Below, in pieces: positions 19,235 to 27,349 of a stretch of DNA of 64,000 nucleotides. Positions within the stretch are counted from its first letter, which is position 1. The number at the start of each line of letters is the position of its first letter. The notes under the pieces were generated by a model that saw nothing but the letters and a program-made list of their open reading frames with translations, did not search any database and was not told where the DNA came from. Position numbers and translations under genes: made by a program. Origin of the DNA: Bacteroides sp. Lineage in GTDB: Bacteria; Bacteroidota; Bacteroidia; Bacteroidales; Bacteroidaceae. The stretch is taken from NCBI GenBank assembly GCA_021202275.1, contig JAJQDI010000031.1, positions 62,001 through 126,000 on the forward strand. Direction: 5' to 3'.

Positions 19235-20266
19235 TCAGAATCCCGTCTCCACCTCGTTGCTCATCCATCCGGGAAAACTCACCTGTACGAAGGTGCCGTC
19301 GCGGTACTCGAACAGGATGGGTATCACCTGTGGATCGCCGTCGTTCACGGGAATGTCGTTGCGGCGGATGTAGTCCTGAAGAACGACCGACTCCCTGCCT
19401 TCTGCGTCTCCGTAGCTCACGCAGACCGTTACCGGGTGGTCGTCGTCGAAATGCGGGATATGGAACGAAGCGAACAACAGGGTTCCTTCGTTTTTCACCT
19501 CTTTGGGCTCCATCCCACGGGTGAAGCCGATCGTTTCGTCAGTAAGTGTATTCAGGTAGAAGTCGTAGCCTCTGTAGAGCTCTTCGACAGAGGCTGCAAC
19601 CAGCCCGTTGTCTTCGAGACCGCTGATATAGACTTCCACGGTATGATAGGCGCCCATAAACGGAAGTATATGGACGTTATTTTCGTTTTCGGCAACCGTG
19701 ATCCGGTATCCGGAAAAGTCGGTTGATGGTTCCGCGCCGCTTTGTGTGCTGCGCAGGTCGGGAGCGTAGAACAACTCTCCGGTTGTCGCGGCTTCCGGGT
19801 TGTGTACCAAAAAGTAGTTGCTTCGGATCGTTTCTCCGTCACATTCCACACGGCCCCTTGTGGCATTGGCCCATGCCGTGAGGTAATAGGCTCCGGGATC
19901 GACCTGCAGGGTGACTCCATGCCGCGTGGCCAACGATTGCGCGTCGGTCACATAGGTTGCATAATGGTTCTGGTTTTCGTCGTAGAGATAAAGCTCTACA
20001 TATTCTATGTAGTCCGCGAACAAATCGGTCTCCGATCCCGCGGGGTAATATTCAAAAAGAACGGTAAGCGTTGTCTCCTCATCGGGACAATCGCTGTTGT
20101 CATCTGTCAGACACGAACAGAGACACGATACAAAAAGAGAAAGAACAAGAAAGCGGGAGAATAACGAACGCACCGATCGCAAGCATCCGGATGGTCCGGA
20201 GCCGGGAACATACTTACTGCCGTTCGTGCCGGCATCACCTTTCCTATCGGATATATGTTTCATCAT
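19235..20266 (-). CDS. FimB/Mfa2 family fimbrial anchor lipoprotein
   Basis: The product (about 343 residues) matches the FimB/Mfa2 family that terminates and anchors fimbriae in the outer membrane. A hydrophobic signal ends in the lipobox CLCSC about 45 residues from the start, followed by the family blocks LTVLFEYYPAG, VELYLYDENQ, DPGAYYLTAWAN and ETIGFTRGM. The longest frame opens at a TTG at 20290; the first ATG codons are at 20266 and 20263. Either leaves an unusually long hydrophilic stretch before the signal, so a later non-ATG start is possible. The gene is intact, unlike three of its neighbours, and lies between the major fimbrillin and the tip-like gene. Confidence 0.85.
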   Translation of the reverse strand: MMKHISDRKGDAGTNGSKYVPGSGPSGCLRSVRSLFSRFLVLSLFVSCLCSCLTDDNSDCPDEETTLTVLFEYYPAGSETDLFADYIEYVELYLYDENQNHYATYVTDAQSLATRHGVTLQVDPGAYYLTAWANATRGRVECDGETIRSNYFLVHNPEAATTGELFYAPDLRSTQSGAEPSTDFSGYRITVAENENNVHILPFMGAYHTVEVYISGLEDNGLVAASVEELYRGYDFYLNTLTDETIGFTRGMEPKEVKNEGTLLFASFHIPHFDDDHPVTVCVSYGDAEGRESVVLQDYIRRNDIPVNDGDPQVIPILFEYRDGTFVQVSFPGWMSNEVETGF

Positions 20267-20311
20267 TCTCCCGCTGTTTGAATGGATCAATTGTTTCAGG
20301 ATTTCACCGGA

Positions 20312-21494
20312 TCAGAACCCTACGCCGTCGAGGTCTACCGCAGTCCAGTCAACGAACTCAACTTCTACGTATACGGTAAATCCATCTTCGTCCTGGTTCT
20401 TTTCTTCCGGAACATCGTCGAGGTCGTTTTTGTCAAAGGCAACACTGGCGATCTTGTAGATCTTGGATGCTTCGATAGGCTGTTCCACACTGCTAAGGAA
20501 ATAACGGCTGATCGTCAGATAGGCATCCTGGCCCCCTGTAACTCCATTTACATAGTTCCCATCTTCGGTCACCATTTTTCCGAAGTGGATCACGATGTGA
20601 GGAACAGCATTTACGGTATTGCCTTGTCCTGCGGGAGCCAGTACGTTATACGACCATACGTTGCCGGCGGCAGGCGCTACCGCAGCCGAAGTCGATGCAA
20701 TAGGAGTAGTAAATTCGTCAAAAAGTGTCAGGTAACTGCTGTAACCTGTTGCCGCGGTATACTGAGACGCATCTGTTCCGTAGTTGAGCAGGTCTCCGCC
20801 GGCAGTAGTGAGATTGGCATTCAACGCCGAACCGTTCAATCCTAATTTCACATACGTATTGTTGACGTAGATCCCGGCCAGTTCGAAACTGGCGATCGTA
20901 GCGTCACCGGCAATCTTGCTGATCTCGAAACGCGCGGCATGAGGTTTCACTGAGAAGATAGCCTCTTTCTCTGCTCCGGCCACCTGCCCGTTGCTACCGG
21001 GTGTTACGTCTACTATCTGTCCTTCCCCGTAAAGGGTAGCGGTAGTCAGACCTCCGGTAGTGTCGGTCTGGTCATCTACCTCCACGGTGGTAGCCAGCAG
21101 TGCACTCACGCTTCCTCCCACCACGGGAGATACAGCAGTCACATTTCCGATCACATACACGTAATCGGCTTCAATTCCCGAAAAAAAGCACCCCGTTTTC
21201 CAACGCGTTCACCGTAACGGTGTTGGCCGAAGCGGTATTGTTGGTGATAGTCACTACATGGGTGATCTCATCTGCCCCGAAGTCACCGAACACAAGGTAT
21301 CCGTCGGTGAATGTAACAGGGGTCTGATCTGCCACAGGAGCACTTTCTGCTCTGGTTTCCCCGGAAAGTCCGGCAAAACGGATGTACACACCGTCCGCCT
21401 CTTCGGCCGGAACTACCGGATTGTCGCTGTCGTTGGAGCAAGCGGCAAAGGTCACGGCTGCCAAGGCAGCACACATCATTGTTTTAATTTTCAT
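20312..21494 (-). pseudogene. Major fimbrillin (Mfa1/FimA-like), frameshifted at an A/T run
   Basis: The gene encodes a fimbrial shaft subunit of about 393 residues in two frames. The first frame begins with a lipoprotein signal (MKIKTMMCAALAAVTFAACS) and the fimbrillin N-domain (VYIRFAGLSGETRAES), and stops after 107 codons. The stop follows a run of seven T (gene strand; A at 21181-21187). With six T the frame reads ...NALENGVLFSGIEADYVYVIGN and continues without a break to 20312, giving the C-domain with FSVKPHAARFEISKIAG, TLFDEF and ISRYFLSSVEQP. A run-length change in a homopolymer within a surface subunit is the classic form of slipped-strand phase variation, but it is also the commonest sequencing error. 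Confidence 0.8.
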
Positions 21495-21609
21495 GTCGTT
21501 TAAAAATTAGTGTTAAACTTCTTGTAAATAAAATTCTCTTTTTGTTTTTCTTGCGTATGATGTCTGATCTGTATAGAGATTGTGTTGTATGTTGTATATA
21601 TCGTTCGTT

Positions 21610-23289
21610 CTATCGGTTGGCGTACCGCTGCATCTTCCTGTTGTCTTCGCGTTTGATGCGGAGTTGTTCGAGGTTGTGACTGGCACCGGGAATGTCCGAT
21701 TCCTGAGCCTGCTGCAGGTAATTCTCCGCTGTGTCCGGATCGTTCATCAACAGATAGTATACCCCGATGTTGTTGGTCGCCTGGGGCGCGTCTGCTACCC
21801 GATCTAAATATCGTTTTGCCGCCGAGAGCTCACCCCGGGCCAGCAGGAGCGAAGAGTAGTTGATGATGGCTGTCGGATGGTCGGGGTAGAGCCGGATGAT
21901 GGTCTCAAAGATCTGCTCCCATTCGGCAGAGCCTGTTTCGAGGGATTGCGCCAGCAGGAAGAGCTCTCTCTGCGAGAGCAGTTCCGGATTGCGGGCAGCC
22001 AGCTCCTGCGACTCTTCGAGGGAGTAGTCCTTGACGGTAAAGTCTACCTGGTATTCTACGCGGCGAAGCTAGGGGAACATTCCGTTGAGCATGGCAGTCC
22101 AGGGCCAGCCCATCGCGCGCAGAAGTTGTTCCTTGCGGTCGGGTTCTTGATCGGAGTCGATGACAGCGAGCACTTCGTCGCGTCGCACCAGATCGCTCTC
22201 TTCCACCAGCAACCGCAGCCCTTCCCAGTCTTCGGCTACAGACGATACACGGATCTTATCGGCCGGGATGCCGTAATGTTGGGTGATGTGATTGGCCAAT
22301 GCCTGCGACCGTTCGCGGGCCAGCCGTTCGTTGGAGGCATAGCTGCCCTCCGGAGAGGCATATCCTTCGATAAACAGGCCGTTGAGCTCTACATCTTTGT
22401 CGTCCCTGACCTGTCGGATAGCGGCTTCGATCCTGGCCAACTCCTCGGGATTGCGACAGAAGCCGGGGACAATGGTTGAACGGCCTACCTGGAAATCCAG
22501 AAAGGCTTGTCCCTGCATACGTCGTACCTTCTGCTCGGGTTCGGGAGTAAGGAAGGTGAACAAGGGCTGTACAACATACGGTTCGCGCGGTTGCAGCTTC
22601 ACCTGAGCAGCACCGGAGAGTGTATACAGCTGTTCTTTGCCGGCCGGAGAGCCCAAGACCTGGTGTATGTCGAGCCGGGCATCGTCCATCCAATCCGCAT
22701 AGGGCATACGCAGTGTGTAGCGCATCAGTGTATCGGTGAAGGTAGTAACGGCTATTTTCAGATCGGGTAGATCACGGAGCAGGGTATAGTTGCCAAAGGA
22801 GAGCTTGCGGCGGTAGAGACGATCCCGGATACGTCCGTTGACCAGCACTCCGGCACCGGTGGCGGTGCTATCGCCGGAGATCAATTCCGGGATCAACAGG
22901 TAACTCAACCGACGGTTCATGACGTCACGGTCCATACGCACCTCGATGTCCATCCACAGTTCGTCTTCCTGCTCCGAGAGCTCTGTTACAGTTACTTTCA
23001 ACTGACCGGCATATTCACCGGGATCTACCCGGCGACGGGAACGGTAGGTCTTCACCGGCAAGGCAAACACCGCGGGAACGGAAAAACGATACATCGTGGG
23101 GCTGCCATTGTCTACCAGACGCAGGTCACCCATCTCTACATACAGCGAATCGCCGACTTTATGGGCAGTGAAGGATTCGATCACGAACCGACCGTCGTTC
23201 AGCTCAATACGGCCTGTGATTGTTTCGGAAGACTGCCCGCACAGAGCACAGGCAAACAGGGACAGGATAAAAGGGTAGATATATTTCAT
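21610..23289 (-). pseudogene. DUF3868/OmpA/TPR fimbrial-locus protein with in-frame amber codon
   Basis: A 559-codon gene interrupted by one TAG at codon 407 (22069-22071), with both halves in the same frame. The first part has a signal peptide, a DUF3868-type N-terminal region, and an OmpA-like block (LFIEGYASPEGSYASNERLARER, in two pieces around residues 320-345). After ...LNGMFP the TAG is followed at once by LRRVEYQVDFTVKDY, a block usually contiguous with it in homologues, then a tetratricopeptide-like tail ending ...MQRYANR before a TAG at 21610. Such proteins accompany FimA-type operons in Bacteroidales and are thought to act in outer-membrane assembly of the fimbria. It starts 2 bases past the DUF3575 stop. 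Confidence 0.8.
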
Positions 23290-23291
23290 GG

Positions 23292-23888
23292 TCAGTTCCT
23301 TTTGGATTTGAACAAATAGATCACGGAGACGCCTACGTGGGTAGGGCCTACCCAGTGCTTGTGCGATTTGCCCAACCGTTCACCGCACCTGCGACACTCG
23401 TATCTCTCGTAGTTGAGATAGGTATACCCCAGGCCGGCAGTAACTTCCAGATTCCAGTGAGTGCCCAGGAACCACTGGTATCCGTAGCTGAAACCACCGC
23501 CTGCGGCATAACCTTCATACCTGTTTTCCCGGAGATGGTTCAGGGGAGGGAAAGGCAGATCTACCCCACCAGCATTGTAACTGCCCAACAGACCGTATAT
23601 TCCCAGAAAGTGACCGTCCCACTTCTCATAAGGCCAGAAACGCACTTCAGGACGAACGAGCCAGTGCTGGAGCTTTTTGTTGTCTTCCCTGTTACCAAAC
23701 TGCCACGGATTGTAAGAACCGGTTACATCTACCGTCAGTTTCCTGCCCAGAGCGAGTTCTATCCCCAGGTTGGGAGTCGTTGTAGCCCAGTAGAGCGCGT
23801 TGGTCTTTATACCCACTTGCTGGGCACGTGCCGGCATAGCGCAAACAAAAAGCAGGGCGGAGATAAAGAGAAAAAGGGGTTTGTTCAT
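23292..23888 (-). CDS. DUF3575 outer-membrane beta-barrel protein
   Basis: The 198-residue product has a signal peptide (MNKPLFLFISALLFVCAMPARA) and the DUF3575 pattern: GIKTNALYWATTTPNLGIE, DVTGSYNPW, RPEVRFWPYE, HFLGIYG, GFSYGYQW and a C-terminal strand ending in a hydrophobic motif. The family is predicted to form a small outer-membrane barrel and is nearly always next to DUF3868 in fimbrial loci. I chose the ATG at 23888 over a TTG-type start at 23927, because it places the signal at the N-terminus. Confidence 0.88.
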   Translation of the reverse strand: MNKPLFLFISALLFVCAMPARAQQVGIKTNALYWATTTPNLGIELALGRKLTVDVTGSYNPWQFGNREDNKKLQHWLVRPEVRFWPYEKWDGHFLGIYGLLGSYNAGGVDLPFPPLNHLRENRYEGYAAGGGFSYGYQWFLGTHWNLEVTAGLGYTYLNYERYECRRCGERLGKSHKHWVGPTHVGVSVIYLFKSKRN

Positions 23889-23923
23889 GTGGATCGGTGT
23901 ATGTTGGAGTAACCATGCAGTGG

Positions 23924-24331
23924 TCAATGGTAGGTGTGGATATAAAATTCGCTCAGGTTCTGTGAGCAGGCAAACGCCCTGATAGCAGAGACATCAGGTA
24001 TATCGGGCAGCGGACAGTTATCGCAAAAGCGCGGAGTTTCCTGCAACAACCAGGGCTCTGCCAGGATCAATAGCTGCCACAGGGAGAGGGAGAAAAAAAG
24101 ATCGCAGTTCAGATGCAGCAGACCTTGCCGGTCTTCCAGAAGAAGATGATCTTCCAGGAAAGAGAGGATGTCTGACGAATGCATAGTATGTCCCTTGGCC
24201 AGTGCCATACATTGCTGCCGTTCCAGACCGCTGCCACCTCCCTGAACATACATATAACTCAGCAGGCCGAGGCTACGGATAATCCCGTCAAACCGGGGAG
24301 TGAAGAAAGGCTCTGAATAAGTTTCTTTCAT
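23924..24331 (-). CDS. Small hypothetical protein, first gene of the fimbrial operon
   Basis: This 135-residue frame starts with an ATG 43 bases from the left inverted repeat of the putative switch and ends 35 bases before the DUF3575 gene. It has no signal peptide. It is mostly helical in appearance, with a Leu-rich centre (SLWQLLILAEPWLL) and a C-terminal cluster of cysteines (FCDNCPLP). I do not recognise it. Its position as the first gene behind the switch suggests a cytosolic regulatory or accessory role, but that is inference. Confidence 0.6.
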   Translation of the reverse strand: MKETYSEPFFTPRFDGIIRSLGLLSYMYVQGGGSGLERQQCMALAKGHTMHSSDILSFLEDHLLLEDRQGLLHLNCDLFFSLSLWQLLILAEPWLLQETPRFCDNCPLPDIPDVSAIRAFACSQNLSEFYIHTYH

Positions 24332-24374
24332 CTTAGGCTAAATAATAAGGTAGTGTCGTGATTTAAACTTGCTG

Positions 24375-24390
24375 TCACTTGATAAGTGAC
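24375..24390 (+). repeat. Left inverted repeat of the switch
   Basis: TCACTTGATAAGTGAC; the exact reverse complement is at 25571-25586. The site lies between the fimbrial operon and the regulator gene. Confidence 0.85.
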
Positions 24391-24578
24391 AATACACAAC
24401 GCCCAAATCAGATATAACCTATTGAATTATAACCAAATAAAATCAACACACATTCAGAGAGAGTAAAACAGATGTTTTGCTCATTTGAACAGATATTACA
24501 CTGAATCTGAGCCAATGTTTCTTTCATAGAGTCATGTTTAAAAAAGAATGCATGGAAACAAATGAATAACACGACGAT

Positions 24579-25457
24579 ATGAACAGGACAGATCGGACAC
24601 CATTTGATAAGAAAAACCAACGGATACCCGGAGAAAATGTACACTGTCAGTCAACTACTGATCTGATTGGTATAAATACTTTGCCTGTCGGGTCGGGAAA
24701 AGCAAGTAAACTGATTGTCCGGCAAACCTGGACAGCTGAGATCCTATTCGTCTGTCGGGGAGACATCACTCTGCACAGGAGCAAAGGAGAGACTCATCGC
24801 ATGAATGAAGGAAAGATCGTATTCATACCACCTGGAGACACAACCCGTCTGACGCTGTGGGAGGATACGCTGACAGTAACCCTGCGGGTAGAGCCGTCCC
24901 GGCAACAGTATCTGCTATCGGGCTTGTCTGCCCTTTCCAGAGAAACCACCGGAATGTATTCCGGCTTTCATCCTTTACCGATCAACGACCGGGCGCAGTT
25001 GTATATAGATTCTCTTCTTCCCTTCCTGGAAGACGGAATTCTCCCTATTGACTGTCAGAAGATTAAGATAGACGAATTTATTTATATTCTTTTTGGCTAT
25101 TACACCCCCAGCGAACTGATCCCTTTTTTCCATACGATACTCGGAGAGAATACCTCTTTCAGGCTCTGGATACTCAGAAACATCATAGAGGTGAGTTCGG
25201 TGGAGCAACTGGCAGCCCGGGCCCACATGAGCCGGTCTGGATTCGTACATAAGTTTACACGTATCTTTAAGCAGAGTCCGGTCACGTATTTGAAGCAATG
25301 CAAGGCCGACATGATACGTAACGACCTGGAACATACGGACCTGGATCTTCAGACACTCTCTGCCATGTATGGATTCAACTCTTATGAAGTCTTTTCCAAG
25401 TTCGTAAAAAGTATGTGGGGACTACCTCCGAAAGAGATCCGGAAAAGAGCACGTTAG
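24579..25457 (+). CDS. AraC-family transcriptional regulator inside the switch
   Basis: The 292-residue product has a cupin-like N-terminal sensing half (residues about 35-110, FVCRGDITLHR and GKIVFIPPGDTT) and a C-terminal double helix-turn-helix (about 190-290: SVEQLAARAHMSRSGFVHKF and LQTLSAMYGFNSYEVFSKF). Most fimbrial loci of this type have such a regulator beside them. Here it is the only gene inside the inverted-repeat-bounded segment and currently runs away from the fimbrial operon. It probably acts on that operon or on its own transcript; no operator can be named. Confidence 0.9.
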   Translation: MNRTDRTPFDKKNQRIPGENVHCQSTTDLIGINTLPVGSGKASKLIVRQTWTAEILFVCRGDITLHRSKGETHRMNEGKIVFIPPGDTTRLTLWEDTLTVTLRVEPSRQQYLLSGLSALSRETTGMYSGFHPLPINDRAQLYIDSLLPFLEDGILPIDCQKIKIDEFIYILFGYYTPSELIPFFHTILGENTSFRLWILRNIIEVSSVEQLAARAHMSRSGFVHKFTRIFKQSPVTYLKQCKADMIRNDLEHTDLDLQTLSAMYGFNSYEVFSKFVKSMWGLPPKEIRKRAR

Positions 25458-25511
25458 ACAAAAGTCTATCCTCTCGCACATATAGACAAGAAAAAGAATA
25501 TTACGAACAAT

Positions 25512-25539
25512 TTTGTGCCGATTGTTTGCCCTATATTTG
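25512..25539 (+). promoter_or_regulatory. Outward-facing promoter box at the right end of the switch
   Basis: TATATTTG at 25532-25539 matches the Bacteroidetes -7 consensus TAnnTTTG. A TTTG lies at 25512-25515, but the 16-base spacing is shorter than the usual 19-21, so the -33 box is uncertain. As drawn, it reads toward the 3' end of the recombinase, antisense. After inversion the box would lie at about 24422-24429, reading left into the fimbrial operon with a leader of about 85 bases. Confidence 0.55.
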
Positions 25540-25570
25540 CCAATAAATTCTCAGGAAATGTTTAAAATAG

Positions 25571-25586
25571 GTCACTTATCAAGTGA
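25571..25586 (-). repeat. Right inverted repeat of the switch
   Basis: GTCACTTATCAAGTGA, the exact reverse complement of the left repeat, 54 bases from the recombinase stop codon. Confidence 0.85.
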
Positions 25587-25639
25587 TCCTCCTTTACATA
25601 TATGTTCTTTAGTAGGTTGCAAAGGTACAAAAAAATCTT

Positions 25640-26881
25640 TCAGGCAATTTTCCCGGGTATGTTTACGATAGCCGATACTTTGTCACTGACCGTATCCAGG
25701 GTAGATCTTTCGAAAGATGCCAGGTATTTATACGTAGTACGTATGTCACTATGTCCTAAACCTTCACTGATCACCTCGGTCTGGATACCTGCCCTTTTGG
25801 CAAGGGTGGCCCAGGTATGGCGGCTGCAATGGGTGGTGAGCCTGCCCGGGATACCTGCTCTCTGCTGAAGTACCCCCAGCAGTTTATTCTGTTCCATAAG
25901 CCTTCTTTCATATTGAAGTCTCAGGTTTGCTTCCCGGAGGTCCAGCAGAGGAAATAACAGTTTGCCATCTGTATGTTGGAAATACCGGAGGATCTGTTTC
26001 ATCTGCCGGGTGAGTTTTACCTCCAGCCAACGACCCGTTTTCCGTCGCTTATACAGGATATTTTCCCCTTTGAGATCGCTTTTTTTCAGATGGGCCATAT
26101 CTACGAAAGACATCCCTCGGGCATGGAAGCAGAACAGAAAGATATAGAGAGCCTGCCTGAGTTTCTTATCCCTGATAGGATCGAGTTTCCCGTCGAGCCG
26201 GGCCAGTTGGTTGAGTTCCTGCTGGTTCAAGGCTCTGCGACGGGTCTCGTAGACCCCCGTATAGACTTGTTCAAAAGGATTGTCTTCCCGGGGTTTGATT
26301 TTCTTGTCTTTGATGGCACGATAGTAAATGGCTCGCAGGTTGCGCATGTAGAAGGAGATGGTATTCATCTGAAGTTGCTTTTCCCGAAGATATCTCTCAT
26401 AAGAGATCATAAAAGAAGTAGTGATATCGCACAGATAGAGAGAACGTCCGGCGAACTTCTCCAGGCTACTGACAGCGGAACGGTAGGCCCGTGCCGTACG
26501 GTGTTGATCTTGCTGTTCGAGACGACAGGAGAGCTGGTAACAGTAACTCCGTAATCCCGCTACAGGCTCTCCTGGACACATCCGTCGCAGGATCTCTTCG
26601 ATGGAGTATTCACTTCCGGAAGAGAGTTCAGAGAGCAACGTGGCATACCGCAACTGGTCTTTTTCTAGCCGTCTGGCTATATCCAACAGAAGATATACTC
26701 TGTCGGGGGTGCGGGTGGCAAAATTTACACATTGTTCCTTGTCGTTCCATTCGTCCGGAAAAAGCCGATAGGGGGTAGATAAGGTTTTTATACGCCGACG
26801 GTGTATGATACGGATAAAGAGTTTTCCTTCCTGAATCTCCCCCCGGGCGGAGGGTCGGAAATGAAATTTAATACTTGCCAT
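25640..26881 (-). CDS. Tyrosine-type site-specific recombinase
   Basis: The 413-residue product is a Bacteroidetes-type tyrosine recombinase. An N-terminal Arm-type domain (about residues 1-95) and a SAM-like core-binding domain (about 105-200) precede the catalytic domain, where Arg255 (HARGMS), His351 and Arg354 (HCSRH), His377 (GLGHSD) and Tyr386 (TTYKYL) form the expected active site. There are no other phage or conjugation genes nearby, so it is unlikely to be a prophage integrase. It ends 54 bases from the right inverted repeat, as expected for a dedicated invertase that acts locally. Confidence 0.93.
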   Translation of the reverse strand: MASIKFHFRPSARGEIQEGKLFIRIIHRRRIKTLSTPYRLFPDEWNDKEQCVNFATRTPDRVYLLLDIARRLEKDQLRYATLLSELSSGSEYSIEEILRRMCPGEPVAGLRSYCYQLSCRLEQQDQHRTARAYRSAVSSLEKFAGRSLYLCDITTSFMISYERYLREKQLQMNTISFYMRNLRAIYYRAIKDKKIKPREDNPFEQVYTGVYETRRRALNQQELNQLARLDGKLDPIRDKKLRQALYIFLFCFHARGMSFVDMAHLKKSDLKGENILYKRRKTGRWLEVKLTRQMKQILRYFQHTDGKLLFPLLDLREANLRLQYERRLMEQNKLLGVLQQRAGIPGRLTTHCSRHTWATLAKRAGIQTEVISEGLGHSDIRTTYKYLASFERSTLDTVSDKVSAIVNIPGKIA

Positions 26882-27349
26882 ATAGTCGTTTAATTAATAG
26901 TTAGCCAACATTCAAAAGAGATATATACATTCTATGGATAGACTTTGTATATAGGCTCTGTGATCGGAACATGCAGGAGGAATTGTATACGAAAGCAGTC
27001 TGCATCCCCGAAATATCCCTGGGTAACGAAACAGAAATCATATGCGGAAAATAACCCCATGATATAGTTTAGTTCTTTCCTGAAACACGTTTATTTAAGT
27101 CTGCTTACTCCTGGTGTTTACGACTTCTCTCCGGATATATATCCTTCCCTTAGATACGGTTTGAAGGTAAAACCAGAATGTATTTACGATTGACAGATTT
27201 ACGATTGGAAATACAGAAGTAAACTTCAATAAACAATTCTCATATGCAAACATAGGAGACGTATGGCCTATTTCTATATATACAAATAAGTATGTTGAGT
27301 GTTGTATTTTTCCAATCGTAAATCGTAAATCCGTCAATCGTAAATCTCT
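26882..27349. other. Intergenic stretch with heptad repeats
   Basis: No credible gene lies here. The first 300 bases carry nothing recognisable; the rest holds the inverted pair of ATTTACG-type repeats listed separately. Confidence 0.5.
27181..27346. repeat. Inverted pair of ATTTACG-type repeats
   Basis: A short array at 27181-27207 (units around TTTACGATTGACAGATTTACG) and its reverse complement with one extra heptad at 27312-27346 are separated by about 105 bases. The right array ends 3 bases from the stop codon of the GH3 gene. Confidence 0.75.

Larger units (their letters stand above)
24375..25586. mobile_element. Putative invertible DNA segment with araC-type gene
   Basis: TCACTTGATAAGTGAC at 24375-24390 recurs in exact reverse complement at 25571-25586. 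The 16-mers are near-palindromes whose three central bases (GAT versus ATC) fix their opposite orientation. The 1180 bases between them carry the AraC-type regulator and, at the right end, a rightward -7 box (TATATTTG). A tyrosine recombinase ends 54 bases beyond the right repeat. Inversion would turn that box toward the fimbrial operon, whose first ATG lies 43 bases outside the left repeat. This matches promoter-inversion switches known in Bacteroides, but with a whole regulator inside. Confidence 0.75.

Noticed and set aside
25640..26881. The tyrosine recombinase as a prophage or integrative-element integrase
   Set aside because: No phage, relaxase or transfer genes are nearby and no tRNA attachment site is seen. 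A local inverted repeat pair explains it better.
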